A stretch of 53,901 nucleotides of DNA, taken from positions 2,719 to 56,619 of the forward strand of contig KV921131.1 in assembly GCA_002081555.1 (NCBI GenBank). The letters are read 5' to 3'. Under the pieces are notes generated by a model, which was not told where the DNA came from, made no database searches, and saw only the letters and a program-made list of their open reading frames with translations. Both the position numbers and the translations under genes were made by a program. Shown here piece by piece: positions 1-10,600 of this stretch. Numbering within the stretch: position 1 is the stretch's first letter; each line of letters opens with the position of its first letter. The stretch is from Protostelium mycophagum. Its lineage: Eukaryota; Evosea; Variosea; Protosteliida; Protosteliaceae.

Positions 1-1002
1 ATTCTGACCTGTCACGGCGAGTACGTGTTCTTGTGCTGCCGAAAATTGTACAATATTAACCCCATTCAGTCCTGTCACTTTGGCGGGATTGTGCGAGTTG
101 TAGTTGCGCCCCCGGTTCAATAAATTATGCCCAAGCGGGGAATTTTCTCTCCCCCATGACCATAATTCTCCACCATCTACAACGAGTCAAAAAACACGAA
201 TTCTCGGTGAAATTTCACCTGTCAGTGCCAGAGTGTAATAATCGCCACAAGAGATGCTTGTGATGGGGTGTGGTATTTTTATAGACTTAACACCTGATAT
301 GCTGATACCCCATTGGAAAACCTTTGTTGGTCAAAATACTTAATTGTGATTTAATACGAAATATTTTTGCCTAAAGGCAGCAGCGCTGCAGAATTTTTTT
401 AAAAACAATGGCAGAATCAGTCAAAGAAGATGCACAAAACACAGGCCTCATCTTGCAGTGTACAACGAGAATTGCATCATGCTTTACGAGCGGAGACACT
501 GAAAGACTTCACAGCACATACAGCCGCGATGTAAATGTATGGCATTAATGAGTCCCCTTACATTTCCATCTTTAGAGAGTACTGTGGTGCTGTAACCATT
601 TGTACACACCGAGGAGACCGTTGGTAGATCGATCACCTGCTTCATTTCAACAACTTGTGATGGAATGTATTTTGTTTTCGTCTGACCTTTGCAGGTGATG
701 AAAGAATGGAAGGATCCACAAAGCCTTTCATTTTCTCGGCGAAATCGTCCAAATCCATCCTGACGACTCCTTCTGAATTGACTGCTGCCATCACCTTTGA
801 AACATCAGAAGGATAGATCATTCTTACATACCTCTTTGAGGCGCTCTTCTCTCTGCTCCTCTGTCTTTGGATCTTTTCTGTCATCAGAAACACTGCCCTC
901 TAGTGTGTCGTCATGTGTTTCTGTTGAGGGCCTGAGGATCATGCCTTGTGCTGAGACATATATAAATAGGCAGGTCAGTATGAAGAGTGTGTGGGTTCTC
1001 AT
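1..1002 (-). CDS. Secreted RCC1-repeat protein, 5' part (gene runs off left edge)
   Basis: The chosen start at 1002 opens a clear signal peptide (MRTHTLFILTCLFIYVSAQG), followed by an acidic linker. Five exons can be joined in phase: 1002-832, 794-687, 636-562, 321-219 and 176-1. From the third exon on, the protein shows RCC1-type blade repeats: a dG-V-x-x-WG element (DGN joined to VFQWG), then SCGDYYTLALTDGGELWSWG and a segment ending EHVLAVTGQN at the window edge. RCC1 repeats form beta-propellers; intracellular members act as exchange factors or binding platforms. The signal peptide suggests a secreted or lumenal version, so the classical Ran-exchange role is unlikely. The acceptor before the last exon is the recurrent GTTGTAG. 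The 240-nt intron (322-561) is long for this window and holds a CAGCAGCGCTGCAG palindrome. The RCC1 identity is fairly secure; the joining of the signal-peptide exon to the repeats rests on phase only. Confidence 0.7.
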
Positions 1003-1487
1003 GTCTTTCTTTCGAAGATTTGATCGTCGATCAATTTGTGATCGTTTTTGTGCCACGCGGCACAAAAAATCTGGCCGGTCCAAAACGGACGTTTGATTTT
1101 TTGGCCACGGTGAGCAACCAGCAATTGGCCCTTTAAGGCAACGTGGCGGATAGATGGCCTGATATACCCATCAATGGTGCAAAGAGATCTCCCCCTGACT
1201 TGTTTTGTATAAATATAATGAACACAGTTTGTGGTTTGATGTTAAAAGCATACAAATTGATTTGTGGGGGACTCTAGCTCTACATCAAATCGTGGTGGTT
1301 GACTTAATATTGATATTTAATATATTTTACAAATTTTGTACACAATTTCTTTGAGGTGCTTCCACATCTTGCACCACTTCCCCTCCTCTTAAGAAGAGAA
1401 GAGAAATATCACACTGACGGTTGGCCATTGCTGGCTGCAAACATTGTCAAAACACAACGCAACAAGAGGTGAGTCGAATGAATAATT
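1003..1487. other. Intergenic: RCC1 start to receptor-kinase stop
   Basis: This 485-base stretch lies upstream of the RCC1-type gene and downstream of the receptor kinase, both on the minus strand. It is AT-rich with a TATA-like run near 1205-1215, and it should hold the RCC1 promoter and the kinase terminator. I see no open frame with coding character and no RNA gene. Confidence 0.4.
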
Positions 1488-4400
1488 TTAATTGACCATG
1501 CTTCCAGACAATGACTTCGCCACATTATCCCAGTCATCGTACCTACTCTTGCTCAGGATTTCAAACTGTTTAAAAGATTACCTCTCTGCCCCCTGCTTCT
1601 CGCATTCAATGACAACTTCGATTGGTGTCATGTTTAAGAACTTGTTGTTTGTGCTTCTCCCGAGGTCGGTCATCCTTGTAGACCGCTCTAATGATCTGGG
1701 ACCTTGCACTTCTGGTGTGATAATGTATTTCAAAACAGAAGCTGCTTCTCTGAAGGTGGGTCTGTCCTTGGGTTTGTACGACCATCTACAACGAGTTAGG
1801 AAATTTCTCCCCGAGATGGAACTCACGATTTGAGCATCAGTTCCTGGAACGAGGGGTGGGACTGGGGGATGGGGGGGTGAAAGAGGGTTTTTGACACTTT
1901 TTCTGATACTTCCTCATTATTGAGATCTTCATACGGTACTTTCCCTCCATTTACAAACTCCCTGTCGACAAATGAATATGTATATGTCGACAAGATTTTT
2001 TAAGCTCGTAGACGATATGTATTTGGCTCAGCCAAACCATGCAGATGGACAAGCAATGGCACACTTGAGGTTTGTCAATCTACAACTCACCACATCAAAA
2101 CACCAAAAGACCAAATGTCAGAGGAGTGTGAATAATTCTGTTCCTTAATAACCTCAGGTGCCTGGAAAGTTCAACGATTTTTCAATGAATTTCCGGCAAC
2201 TCACCGCCCATCTCACTGCAAATTTCGACGAGATTTCTTTGGAAGGGGGTGGGAGAATCGGGCATATCGCCATGCCAAAGTCACAAATCTTTGCGACCAA
2301 GACACCTCCACTCTGGGGCCTGACCAGTGCATTTCTGGCTGATATGTCACAATGTACGACCTCCATAGTTTCAAGATAAGCAAAGGCTCCCGCCAAATCC
2401 CTCATCCTGCGAAATTTTAACGAAATTTCACGTGACATTTCTGCGAAATTTCACTCACATGATGAGGAGGCTGCGGTTGGATAACATCTCGCGGTTGCTT
2501 CTTAGAAACTCGAGGGCTGACCCTTCGCTCATTAGCTCTGTCACAAGGTAAAGGCCTTCCTCGCTGTCTGTCCATAACCCCAGGAATTGTACAACATTAG
2601 GATGATGTAATTTCTATGTCGCCTCAGTTACCGCGAAGAAAATTTTCCCGCCAAAACGAAAGATTCAAATATCGAATCACCTTGAGTATGCTGGCCTCGC
2701 GGTAGAATTCTGAACGGCCTTCTACGTTTGACAACTTCTTCATGGCGATTTCGGTTGTCTCTTGGTATTTACCTTTGAATACGCTGCCGTAAGCCCCTTT
2801 CCCCACTACTTCTCCCACCGTAATGGAGTTGGGGCTGTACAATTCAGTTTTCTGACCATCTACAACGAGATTCCTCAAACACTTTGAGAATGCAAAAAAA
2901 CGCACTCTAAGGCATCGCCAATACACGTCATTTGTACGTCATCGTCTGTCAGGGTGAAGGCTCTGTTACTATGTCTCTTTGCTCTCAAAATGTACAACCC
3001 CACCACCAACACTGCTACCAGTACAATACCCCCCACTATGCACCCGACGATGATCCCGACAGAGCTTCTACAATCAGCCAAGATATTTTTGAATGAAAAG
3101 AATTGTCGAATTTTCTGACCTCTTTCCAGAGGGTGAATTTGTCGCGGCAACTTCGGGGTTACCCTGAGGAGTTGGAGACTTTGAGACCGTGAAATTAGTG
3201 AGATGGTTGCACATACAGAAGACATTTGACGTCAATGTACTGTCAGCACGTAATGTACATCCAGTTGTGCTCCACGACTGTTTGGATTCGTCCCACCATA
3301 TGCATTGTAGATTGGATACATTAAGTTTTTCTCCTTTCAATGGAACACCGATAGCGATAGGTTCTAAGGTATTTTGCACGGAAATTTCTGACCCTCCCGC
3401 GTTGTAGATGGACACACCGACAACGTCCGCCACAACGTCTTGACCCCCCGAAGGTAGAGGATTGAAATTGGACGTCTACAACGCGTCAGAAATTCCATGG
3501 AAATTTCCGGATAGATCCATGAAATTTCACCTGAAGAACGACGGTCACGTGATCGCTCTGTACAAGCGGGGATAAAACAGATGAAGGGATGACAAAAGAA
3601 GCACCCGAGATGTTGGAGGACACGTCAGAGCCTGTCAGATTGACAGGTGTCAAAACGACGGAGACGTTTTCTGTCTTGATGTAGACGGGACGTGTAGACA
3701 GGAGAGCTCCAAATGTGGATTGTGACAGAATGACGTTGATCATTGTTCCAACTTGTGCGAAATATTCCTATTTGAATTCAGAATTTTGGCGGGAAAATTT
3801 CGGCGGGAAATGGTCTTACTTGGGACGAGATGTTTGTGGAATTCGTTCCGTTAGATTTGGAGGTAAAAGTGGTGACAATCGTCGCCAGAATATTTACCGA
3901 AAGTCCCAAAGTGATTGTTGCGTTGCTTGACAGGATGTTCTTGACGTCATTGGATTGCATCAAATCAGGACATCTGTTCTATAATTAGAATGATCTACAA
4001 CGTCCGAAAGTTTCTGGAATTGTTGATGGATCTACTCACGTGTTGAAAACTAAATTTGATGCTTGCAGTTTGATGGTCAGCGAATTCTGTGCTGCCAAAT
4101 CCTTAAGCTGATTGCACACGTTAGTAACCGCGTCCGTTGCGTTAGGAAAAGCGGTGAGGTTCGCGGTAGTGGACAGCCATTGTACGATCCTGATGATTGA
4201 ATCTGTGGCATTTGGCGAGTTGTAGTTGATCGCAGCAGAAAGGTCCGTAAACGACACGAAGCCAGTTGTAGATGGCAAACACACCGCATTGAGGGGGCAG
4301 GAGCTCTGGCACAAATTATTGAGACAAAAGCCTAAAATACAATTCTCTGTCGACGAGCAAGCGGAACCTGCGTGGTTCAATTGAGGTGAAATTTCGACGA

Positions 4401-7263
4401 AAATCATACGAAATCTCACCTAGATTTCCGGGACAGAAAGACAATAAGCTCGTCTTGTCACATTTCGCCACCACGTTGAAAGTTCCCAGAGAATTCCCGG
4501 AAAATAACCATAGATTTCCGGACAAATCGGCGTAACCCCCGGAGGATGGGGGTGTATTTTGAGCTGTCAGATTGGTTCCCATGGCAGTCCACGATCCCGT
4601 CAGGTTACCGTACCAAAGGTTGTTAGTAACCGCGTTCTGTGAAATGCCTCCGTGTACGTAAACTCCGGTTTTGGCGGGCAAAATGCTCCCGCCAAATTTA
4701 GCTTCAGGTCCGGGGATCTACAACTCATATCAATCTACAACGGGAGAAAGCAGTCCCAATCGTGGTGACACTTACCACTGACCAAGTCCGCGAAAAAAGA
4801 TTGAGGGAGCTGAAGGCATTGATGGGCTGTCCTGAAGCGTCGAGTCCACCGGATAATTGTACAACATTGGTGGTTGCATTATAATAATACGCCGAATTGT
4901 AGAAGCCACTTGGTGTATTTTTCGTCTGAATCTGATCTAGTTTAAATTCCATCGTTCTAAAAATAGAATCTCCTAAACAGAGGAAATTTCACCTGGTTCC
5001 ACGAACCATTGAAGACGTAAGTGTTATAGCTGGGCACATTACTCAAAGACAACCCCCCGATAACCCAAATTTGCCCCGATATGTCGACAAAAGCAGCAGA
5101 TCCGGACAATGACAAGGGGTTGAAGCCTGACACATCCATCCTCTTCACTGTGATGACGTCATCACTTGGATTTTTCTGGGAAATTTACCTGAGTTTTCGT
5201 TCCTGTATGTTCCGGTAGAGATATCTGCAGTGCTTGTTATGCGGCCCGTGGGGTTGCTTGGTGTTGGGAAAGCAGTTGTTAAAGTCGACACACCAGAGGT
5301 TATAGTGCTTGATGTCGACACAATGGTGCTTGGTGCCGCTGTGTGTGTCGACATTGTAGTGCTTGGTATCGACAGAGTCGATGACGTGTCAATCGACGTT
5401 TTTGATGACGGTACTTGCTCTGCTCCTACACCAGGTGCAGCCACATTTGTACCCACGACTCCTGTACTAATACCCTTGATATTAGTATCGGTTGAGGTAT
5501 TTGTGGGGGGAGATCCGTTAGTGTTGGGTGTTTTGGTATCTACAACTCCACTTGTGCCGTTCTGCAGAAGGGTCTCGTTAACTACAGTGGCAGGGATGCT
5601 CATTGTAGTAGTTGGGGGTGCTATAATTGTCTCGTTAAGTACCGTACTACTATCGGGAAGATCTGTTGTGGCCGTGTTGACAGATGTCACGTTAAGAGAC
5701 GCGGTCACGTTAACTGACGTGGAGATGTTGGCTGCTATGCTTGTGTCCACAGGAATTGTCGTTGGGATGTCTGTTGTTGCTATGTTGGTGTCAACAGGTA
5801 CGGTAGTCCCGTTAAGAGACAGATCTGTCACGTTAACTGACGTGGAAATATTTCTTGCTATGCTTGTGTCCACAGGAATCGTCGTTGGGATGTCTTTTGT
5901 TGCTATGTTGGTGTCAACAGGTACGGTAGTCCCGTTAAGAGATAGATCCGTCACGTTAACTGACGTGGGGGTATCGATTGCTGACGTGGCAATGTTGGTG
6001 TCGACAGTTATGGTAGTCCCGTTAAGAGATAGACCTGTCACGTTAACTGACGTGGGGGTATCTATTGCTGATGTGACAATATTGGTGTCGACAGGTACGG
6101 TAGTCCCGTTAAGAGATAGACCTGTCACGTTAACTGATGTGGGGGTATCTATTGCTGACGTGGCAATATTGGTGTTGACAGGGATTGTGGTCTCGTTAAG
6201 AGACGGCTCGGTCACGTTAACTGACGTGGGAATAATTGTCGTAATCTTTGTGTCCATAGGAATTGTTGTTGGGATGTCTGTTGCTATGTTGGTGTTGACA
6301 GATGTCACGTTAAGAGGTAGATCCGTCACGTTAATTGACGTGGGGATAATTGTTGTGTTTGTTACTATGCTAGTATCCACAGGAATTGTCACGTTAAGAG
6401 ACGGACCGGTCACGTTAAATGACGTGGGAATAATTGTTGCTATGTTTGTGGCGGGAATTGTTGTTGGGATTTCTGTTGCTATTTCGGTATCAGGAATTGT
6501 AATTGTGATGTTCACAGACGGAGTCGTCACGTTAATGAACGGGCTCGTCACGTTGATAGTAGACTTGGAGATTCGTGTTGGGATGTTTGTTTTGATGGGA
6601 ATGGTCACATCGGCTGTTGTGGGGAGTGACTTCGTGATGGTCAGCGGCATTGTCACTTGGGTGTTTATAGGCACCTGAACCAAGCCTGTTTGTGTCATCT
6701 AACAAGAATTAACATGGAGATACTCACTCTGGATTGCCTTCTGTAGGACTGATGGTAGCGATGTAGTCGGTAAAGAGGTAGCGCTGTTGATATCAAATAC
6801 CCACACATTAAAAGGATCTACAGAGCGTCATTAGTGGCAGAAAATGAGGGACGATTTGAAGTACATCTCCTTTACTTACTCGGTGAGAGATCAACGGCAA
6901 CAAGCTGTTGAAGAACTGGATCGAACCATCTTATAGAATTGATTGAAGGCGCTGTGAAGACCTTCTGGTTTAGAGGTGTCCAGTTTCCATCTTGAAATTT
7001 CCAGACGGATCCACCACTATCTGTTTCTCTTAATGGCCATTCGTATTGTGTATTCACCTTGTCCCGAGAAGATGTAGAGGCAGGAGCTTGTTGTCCAAAA
7101 TTGTGTATTTGTGCTGGTTTGTGGATATACACTGGTCTCCCTCTCTGAAGACGATTCATATGTCGCATTACCAACAAAAACAAAAATGTCTCGTACCGAT
7201 GATGACTGTACTGGACACTACTGATACAGAGAACAACACAAATACACAGACAAAGTTCATCAT
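1488..7263 (-). CDS. Receptor-like protein kinase: signal peptide, Thr-rich stalk, kelch, GAIN/GPS, TM, kinase
   Basis: The start MMNFVCVFVLFSVSVVSS (7263) is a signal peptide. Next come a short globular part (7110-6895), a Ser/Thr-rich stalk (6680-5190) with 29-residue units and many N-x-T sites, kelch-like repeats (5150-4440; motifs WVIGG, VQLSGGLD, VYVHGG), a small Cys-rich module (4380-4270), and a GAIN-like region. That region ends in a GPS motif: CIWWDESKQSW, then CMCNHLTNFTV near 3195-3330. A single membrane helix (GIIVGCIVGGIVLVAVLVVG) lies near 3000-3060. The kinase has a Gly loop GKGAYGSVFKGKY, the ATP lysine in IAMKKL, a catalytic loop HCDISARN, DFG, APEV, and the C-lobe motif CRWSYKPKDRPTF. 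Known GPS motifs self-cleave between L and T of HLT; the residues are present. The loop is HCD rather than HRD, a non-RD type. About 17 exons; most junctions keep phase, one near 4955 does not resolve cleanly. Likely a cell-surface adhesion or sensing kinase of TKL type. Confidence 0.85.
5190..6680 (-). repeat. Coding tandem repeats of the receptor stalk (87-bp / 29-aa core units)
   Basis: Degenerate tandem units encode a Thr/Ser/Val/Asn-rich stalk within the receptor-kinase gene. In the best-conserved part the word GTCCCGTTAAGAGA recurs at 5929, 6016 and 6103, exactly 87 bases apart. Each unit carries N-V-T or N-G-T sequons, so the stalk is probably heavily O- and N-glycosylated. The opposite strand is also open for 482 codons, but only because the repeat unit length is a multiple of three. 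Confidence 0.85.
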
Positions 7264-7696
7264 GTCCAGGTGTCTCTCAGTCGTTCCAAGGGGTGGAATA
7301 AATGAGGGGGGAGATTGGTTTAATCTGGATTCCAGTGGCAGATCGGCACTTCCGCCTTTCAAATTTCGGCGATGCGCGATTTGATGGTGGCGGTTGTTAC
7401 CGCAATGATGAGGTCGGTTATACTTTCGGATTGCCCAAAAGAGGGTGTCCTCTATGCCCAACAATTACTCTCTATCAGAGGAATTTTGTTTTGAAATAAC
7501 TGAATTCGAGACAGCTCGTTTAGCACGGACATGATATCAGTGTACCGCAGCTGTCGGTCCGAAAGACATTATTTTTTGAGCGTTGGTTGTCGGAGACTGC
7601 CTGGACAGCGAAGAGATTTTCTTAGCCTGGAGGCCCTTCGACCACATGGCGGGAAAAAATGAATTCAAATTTCATCTTCCATATTACATTTATTCT
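7264..7696. other. Intergenic: receptor-kinase promoter and DENN/DUF547 3' end
   Basis: This 433-base stretch separates the start of the receptor kinase from the stop of the upstream DENN/DUF547 gene; both genes run on the minus strand. Several short frames exist on both strands but none shows conserved motifs. No RNA gene or clear terminator was recognised. Confidence 0.4.
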
Positions 7697-10600
7697 TCAC
7701 AAGAATTGTCTGAAAGGCTTGGGGGTGGGGGTCCAGTCGTATTGGAATACGACTTTGAGAGTTTTCCTCCGCTTTTCTTCTGAATCTACCATGAGAGCCT
7801 TGAACTCTATGCTGGAATTTAAAAACGGAGTGACCCACTCTAGCGCGTGCCCCTGGAAATCGGCCTTGTACCACTTGAACAACTTGGGAAGTGTGATCTA
7901 CAACGGGTTAGTTTTATTGGGATGAGAGGATGACGTCATCACCTGGCGGGCGGAATTGGAGATTTTGATGGAAGTGGTCAGGTATTCACGAGTGGCGGTT
8001 GACAGTGTCTGTATTCGTCAATTTACGAAATTACAGTGAAATTTCGTGGGATGTCGAATGAGATTTCGTGGAAAATTCTCACTTGGTCCAAGTCTTCAGG
8101 TCTGACGATTCTGAGTGAGGGGGACGACTCGTGGTGTGTACATAAAATAAATAATACTCGCTGGTCATTACCAGTCAGTGGGGGCAACTTTGAGAATCTA
8201 AAAATAGATCAGTACTCTTAGACTTTGAGACTTTAGATCTGTATGACCAAAATTTATTTTTGCTACACCACGAAACTATAGTACGACAAGATGTCACTTT
8301 GACAAGATGTTATTGTGACACATGTCATTTTGACATAGACATACCTTGGGTCATCCCATGGGAAAGTACTGGTTCCGGAGTTATTGATCCACGGATTCGG
8401 ATTATTTCCGCGTAATATTCCGTGATGTATGAAATCGATCGTGTACGGCAACGACCCAATCTGATACCACGCTACGAAATTTCACCGAAATTTCGCGGAA
8501 TCTTTCAGAAGAGCAGAAATTTCATTGAAAACTCACCGCAGCGGGCGATGTAGCGCCAGTCCCATTTGTTTGCGGCGAAGCCAACAAGTAAGTATGCGTG
8601 AATTACAAGAGCGTTGTAGATGTTGATGAAAAACGCGATACACTCGTCTTTCGTCTTCAACGATGACAGGTCAAACTGGGAAATTTCAGTGAATTTTCAC
8701 GTGATATGACGAGAAAGATCAGGGAAATTTCGACTTACGTATTTGAGGAGTGAGACTTGGTCGAGATATCTTGCGTAATCTTTCGAACTCTCAACAGCTT
8801 TCAAGTCTAAATAAACATTTCTGTCAGTGCTCAACACTGAGAAGAACACCTGAATTTTCTCAGAACTTTCCACGAAATTTCAGTCGCATCGTGATGAGAC
8901 TCGCCTCGATGATGCTCATGAGAAGAGTCTCGGAAAATTCCCAGCCGCAAACGATGACGTCATCTTCTGTTCTTGGCATCTCAGCGTTGAGGGGATTTCT
9001 TTCAAGTGTTTGTTTTATATGCAACCAGTTGAGAGACCGTCGATGTGTCAAAAATGTTTTCTGCGAAATTTCAGTGAGATTTCATATGTATATTGTTGTA
9101 GATGACGTTTCGGAAGATTCTTGTGGACAGAATACTGACGGTAAGAAACCGCGATTCTCACGGTCCTTACCGCACGGTCTGTTTTTATTTTCGTGAATAA
9201 AATTTTATTTTTACAAAAAAAATTATATGAAAAACTTTTTTAAACAAAATTTTAATACAAAAAAATCATAAAAACGCACTCGGGAAAATCCTTTTGCACC
9301 GTGATTTTGATGACTCAAATTACGCACCACTTTTTTACCCTTGGTGAGGATGTGTACAACCTCGGTGAGTAAGACATGCAACATGACGTCATTGATGATC
9401 GTCGAATCACCCAAGTCATGACTCATTCTGTAGACCATTGTCACCTCATTCAAGTTGCGGTACCAGTGATCTACAACTGGTCAGGAGAAAAATTCCGGGA
9501 AATTTCTGGTGCTAAAAATGGGGTGGGATGTGGAGGTTTTTTTTGACAGTATAAATCCTCGGTATTTACCGTCATGCGTTGTGTTAAGAAAGTGCAATTC
9601 TTATGAAATTTCCATGAAATTTCCAGGAAAAATCGGAGAAATCACCTCTCTCATCTACATCGTTGATTGTGTACACAAATTCGTGATTCCCGCCACTTTT
9701 AGAAATGACTTTTATACACGATATGCCGGGGGGTGGGGTCCCCTCTGTTATATTATATTTCTGTACCTGTACATTTTTAACCCCAAACATCGTTGTAGAT
9801 ACACATTTAAAAACATTCCACTGTAATAGTTTCTATACAATCACTCAAAACATTTTCCCGTGTCTTAACGCGCATTCTGGGTAGTTACCGCGACTCACCT
9901 CGCTTATCTCGTTGAAATTGATGACGGCGACGTGTTCATTGTTCTCCCGCCTTGTGTTAACCACATTAGAGGTAGGTTGTTCACTTCTAAAGAAGCTAGT
10001 TGTAGATGGCTGTGTTGACTTTGCAAAGTTCTTGGACTACAACGAGTCAGTTTGGAATCCGAGAAATTTCGGAGAAATATCATTGAGGTTGTCGCGAAAT
10101 TTGGGTATGTTTTCACTTGTACTACAACGTTGTAGACGGACTACAAAAATTGCTGCAAGTAAAATCCATTTTTTTGAAATATTTTCCAGATGAAAGCGAG
10201 AAAAATCAAGTTGAAATATTTTCCGAGAAAATTTCCAGAAAATTCTTCGAAGTGAGACGTACCAAATAAATGAGACGGGTATTTGTGAGGAATAATTGTC
10301 CCGTCGTCCCTTTTGTCTTTACGTTCTTTGTCGTAACTGCACTGGATGCGGTGGCGATCATCAATATGACTTCATTCTCATCTGAAATTTCAATGAGTTT
10401 TCAATGAATTTTCGATCAAGTAAGAAATACTCAAAAAAAATTAAAAATCCGAAAAAAAATTTAATAATATAAAAATAGTAATAAATCCAAACAAAAATTG
10501 TTCCAAAGCTATAAGATTGAAAAGAGGTTCATGACCGTCTACAACGATGCGAAATTTCGCAGAAATTTCCGTACCGAAAAGGTTGGCCTGGGAGAGGAGT

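Noticed and set aside
5230-6678. 482-codon plus-strand open frame
   Set aside because: It is the exact antisense of the Thr-rich stalk repeats; openness follows from a repeat unit divisible by three. The minus strand has N-x-T sequons and joins to conserved exons.
5145-6698. Transposon in the stalk region
   Set aside because: No terminal repeats, transposase or reverse transcriptase motifs; the repeats are coding tandem units.
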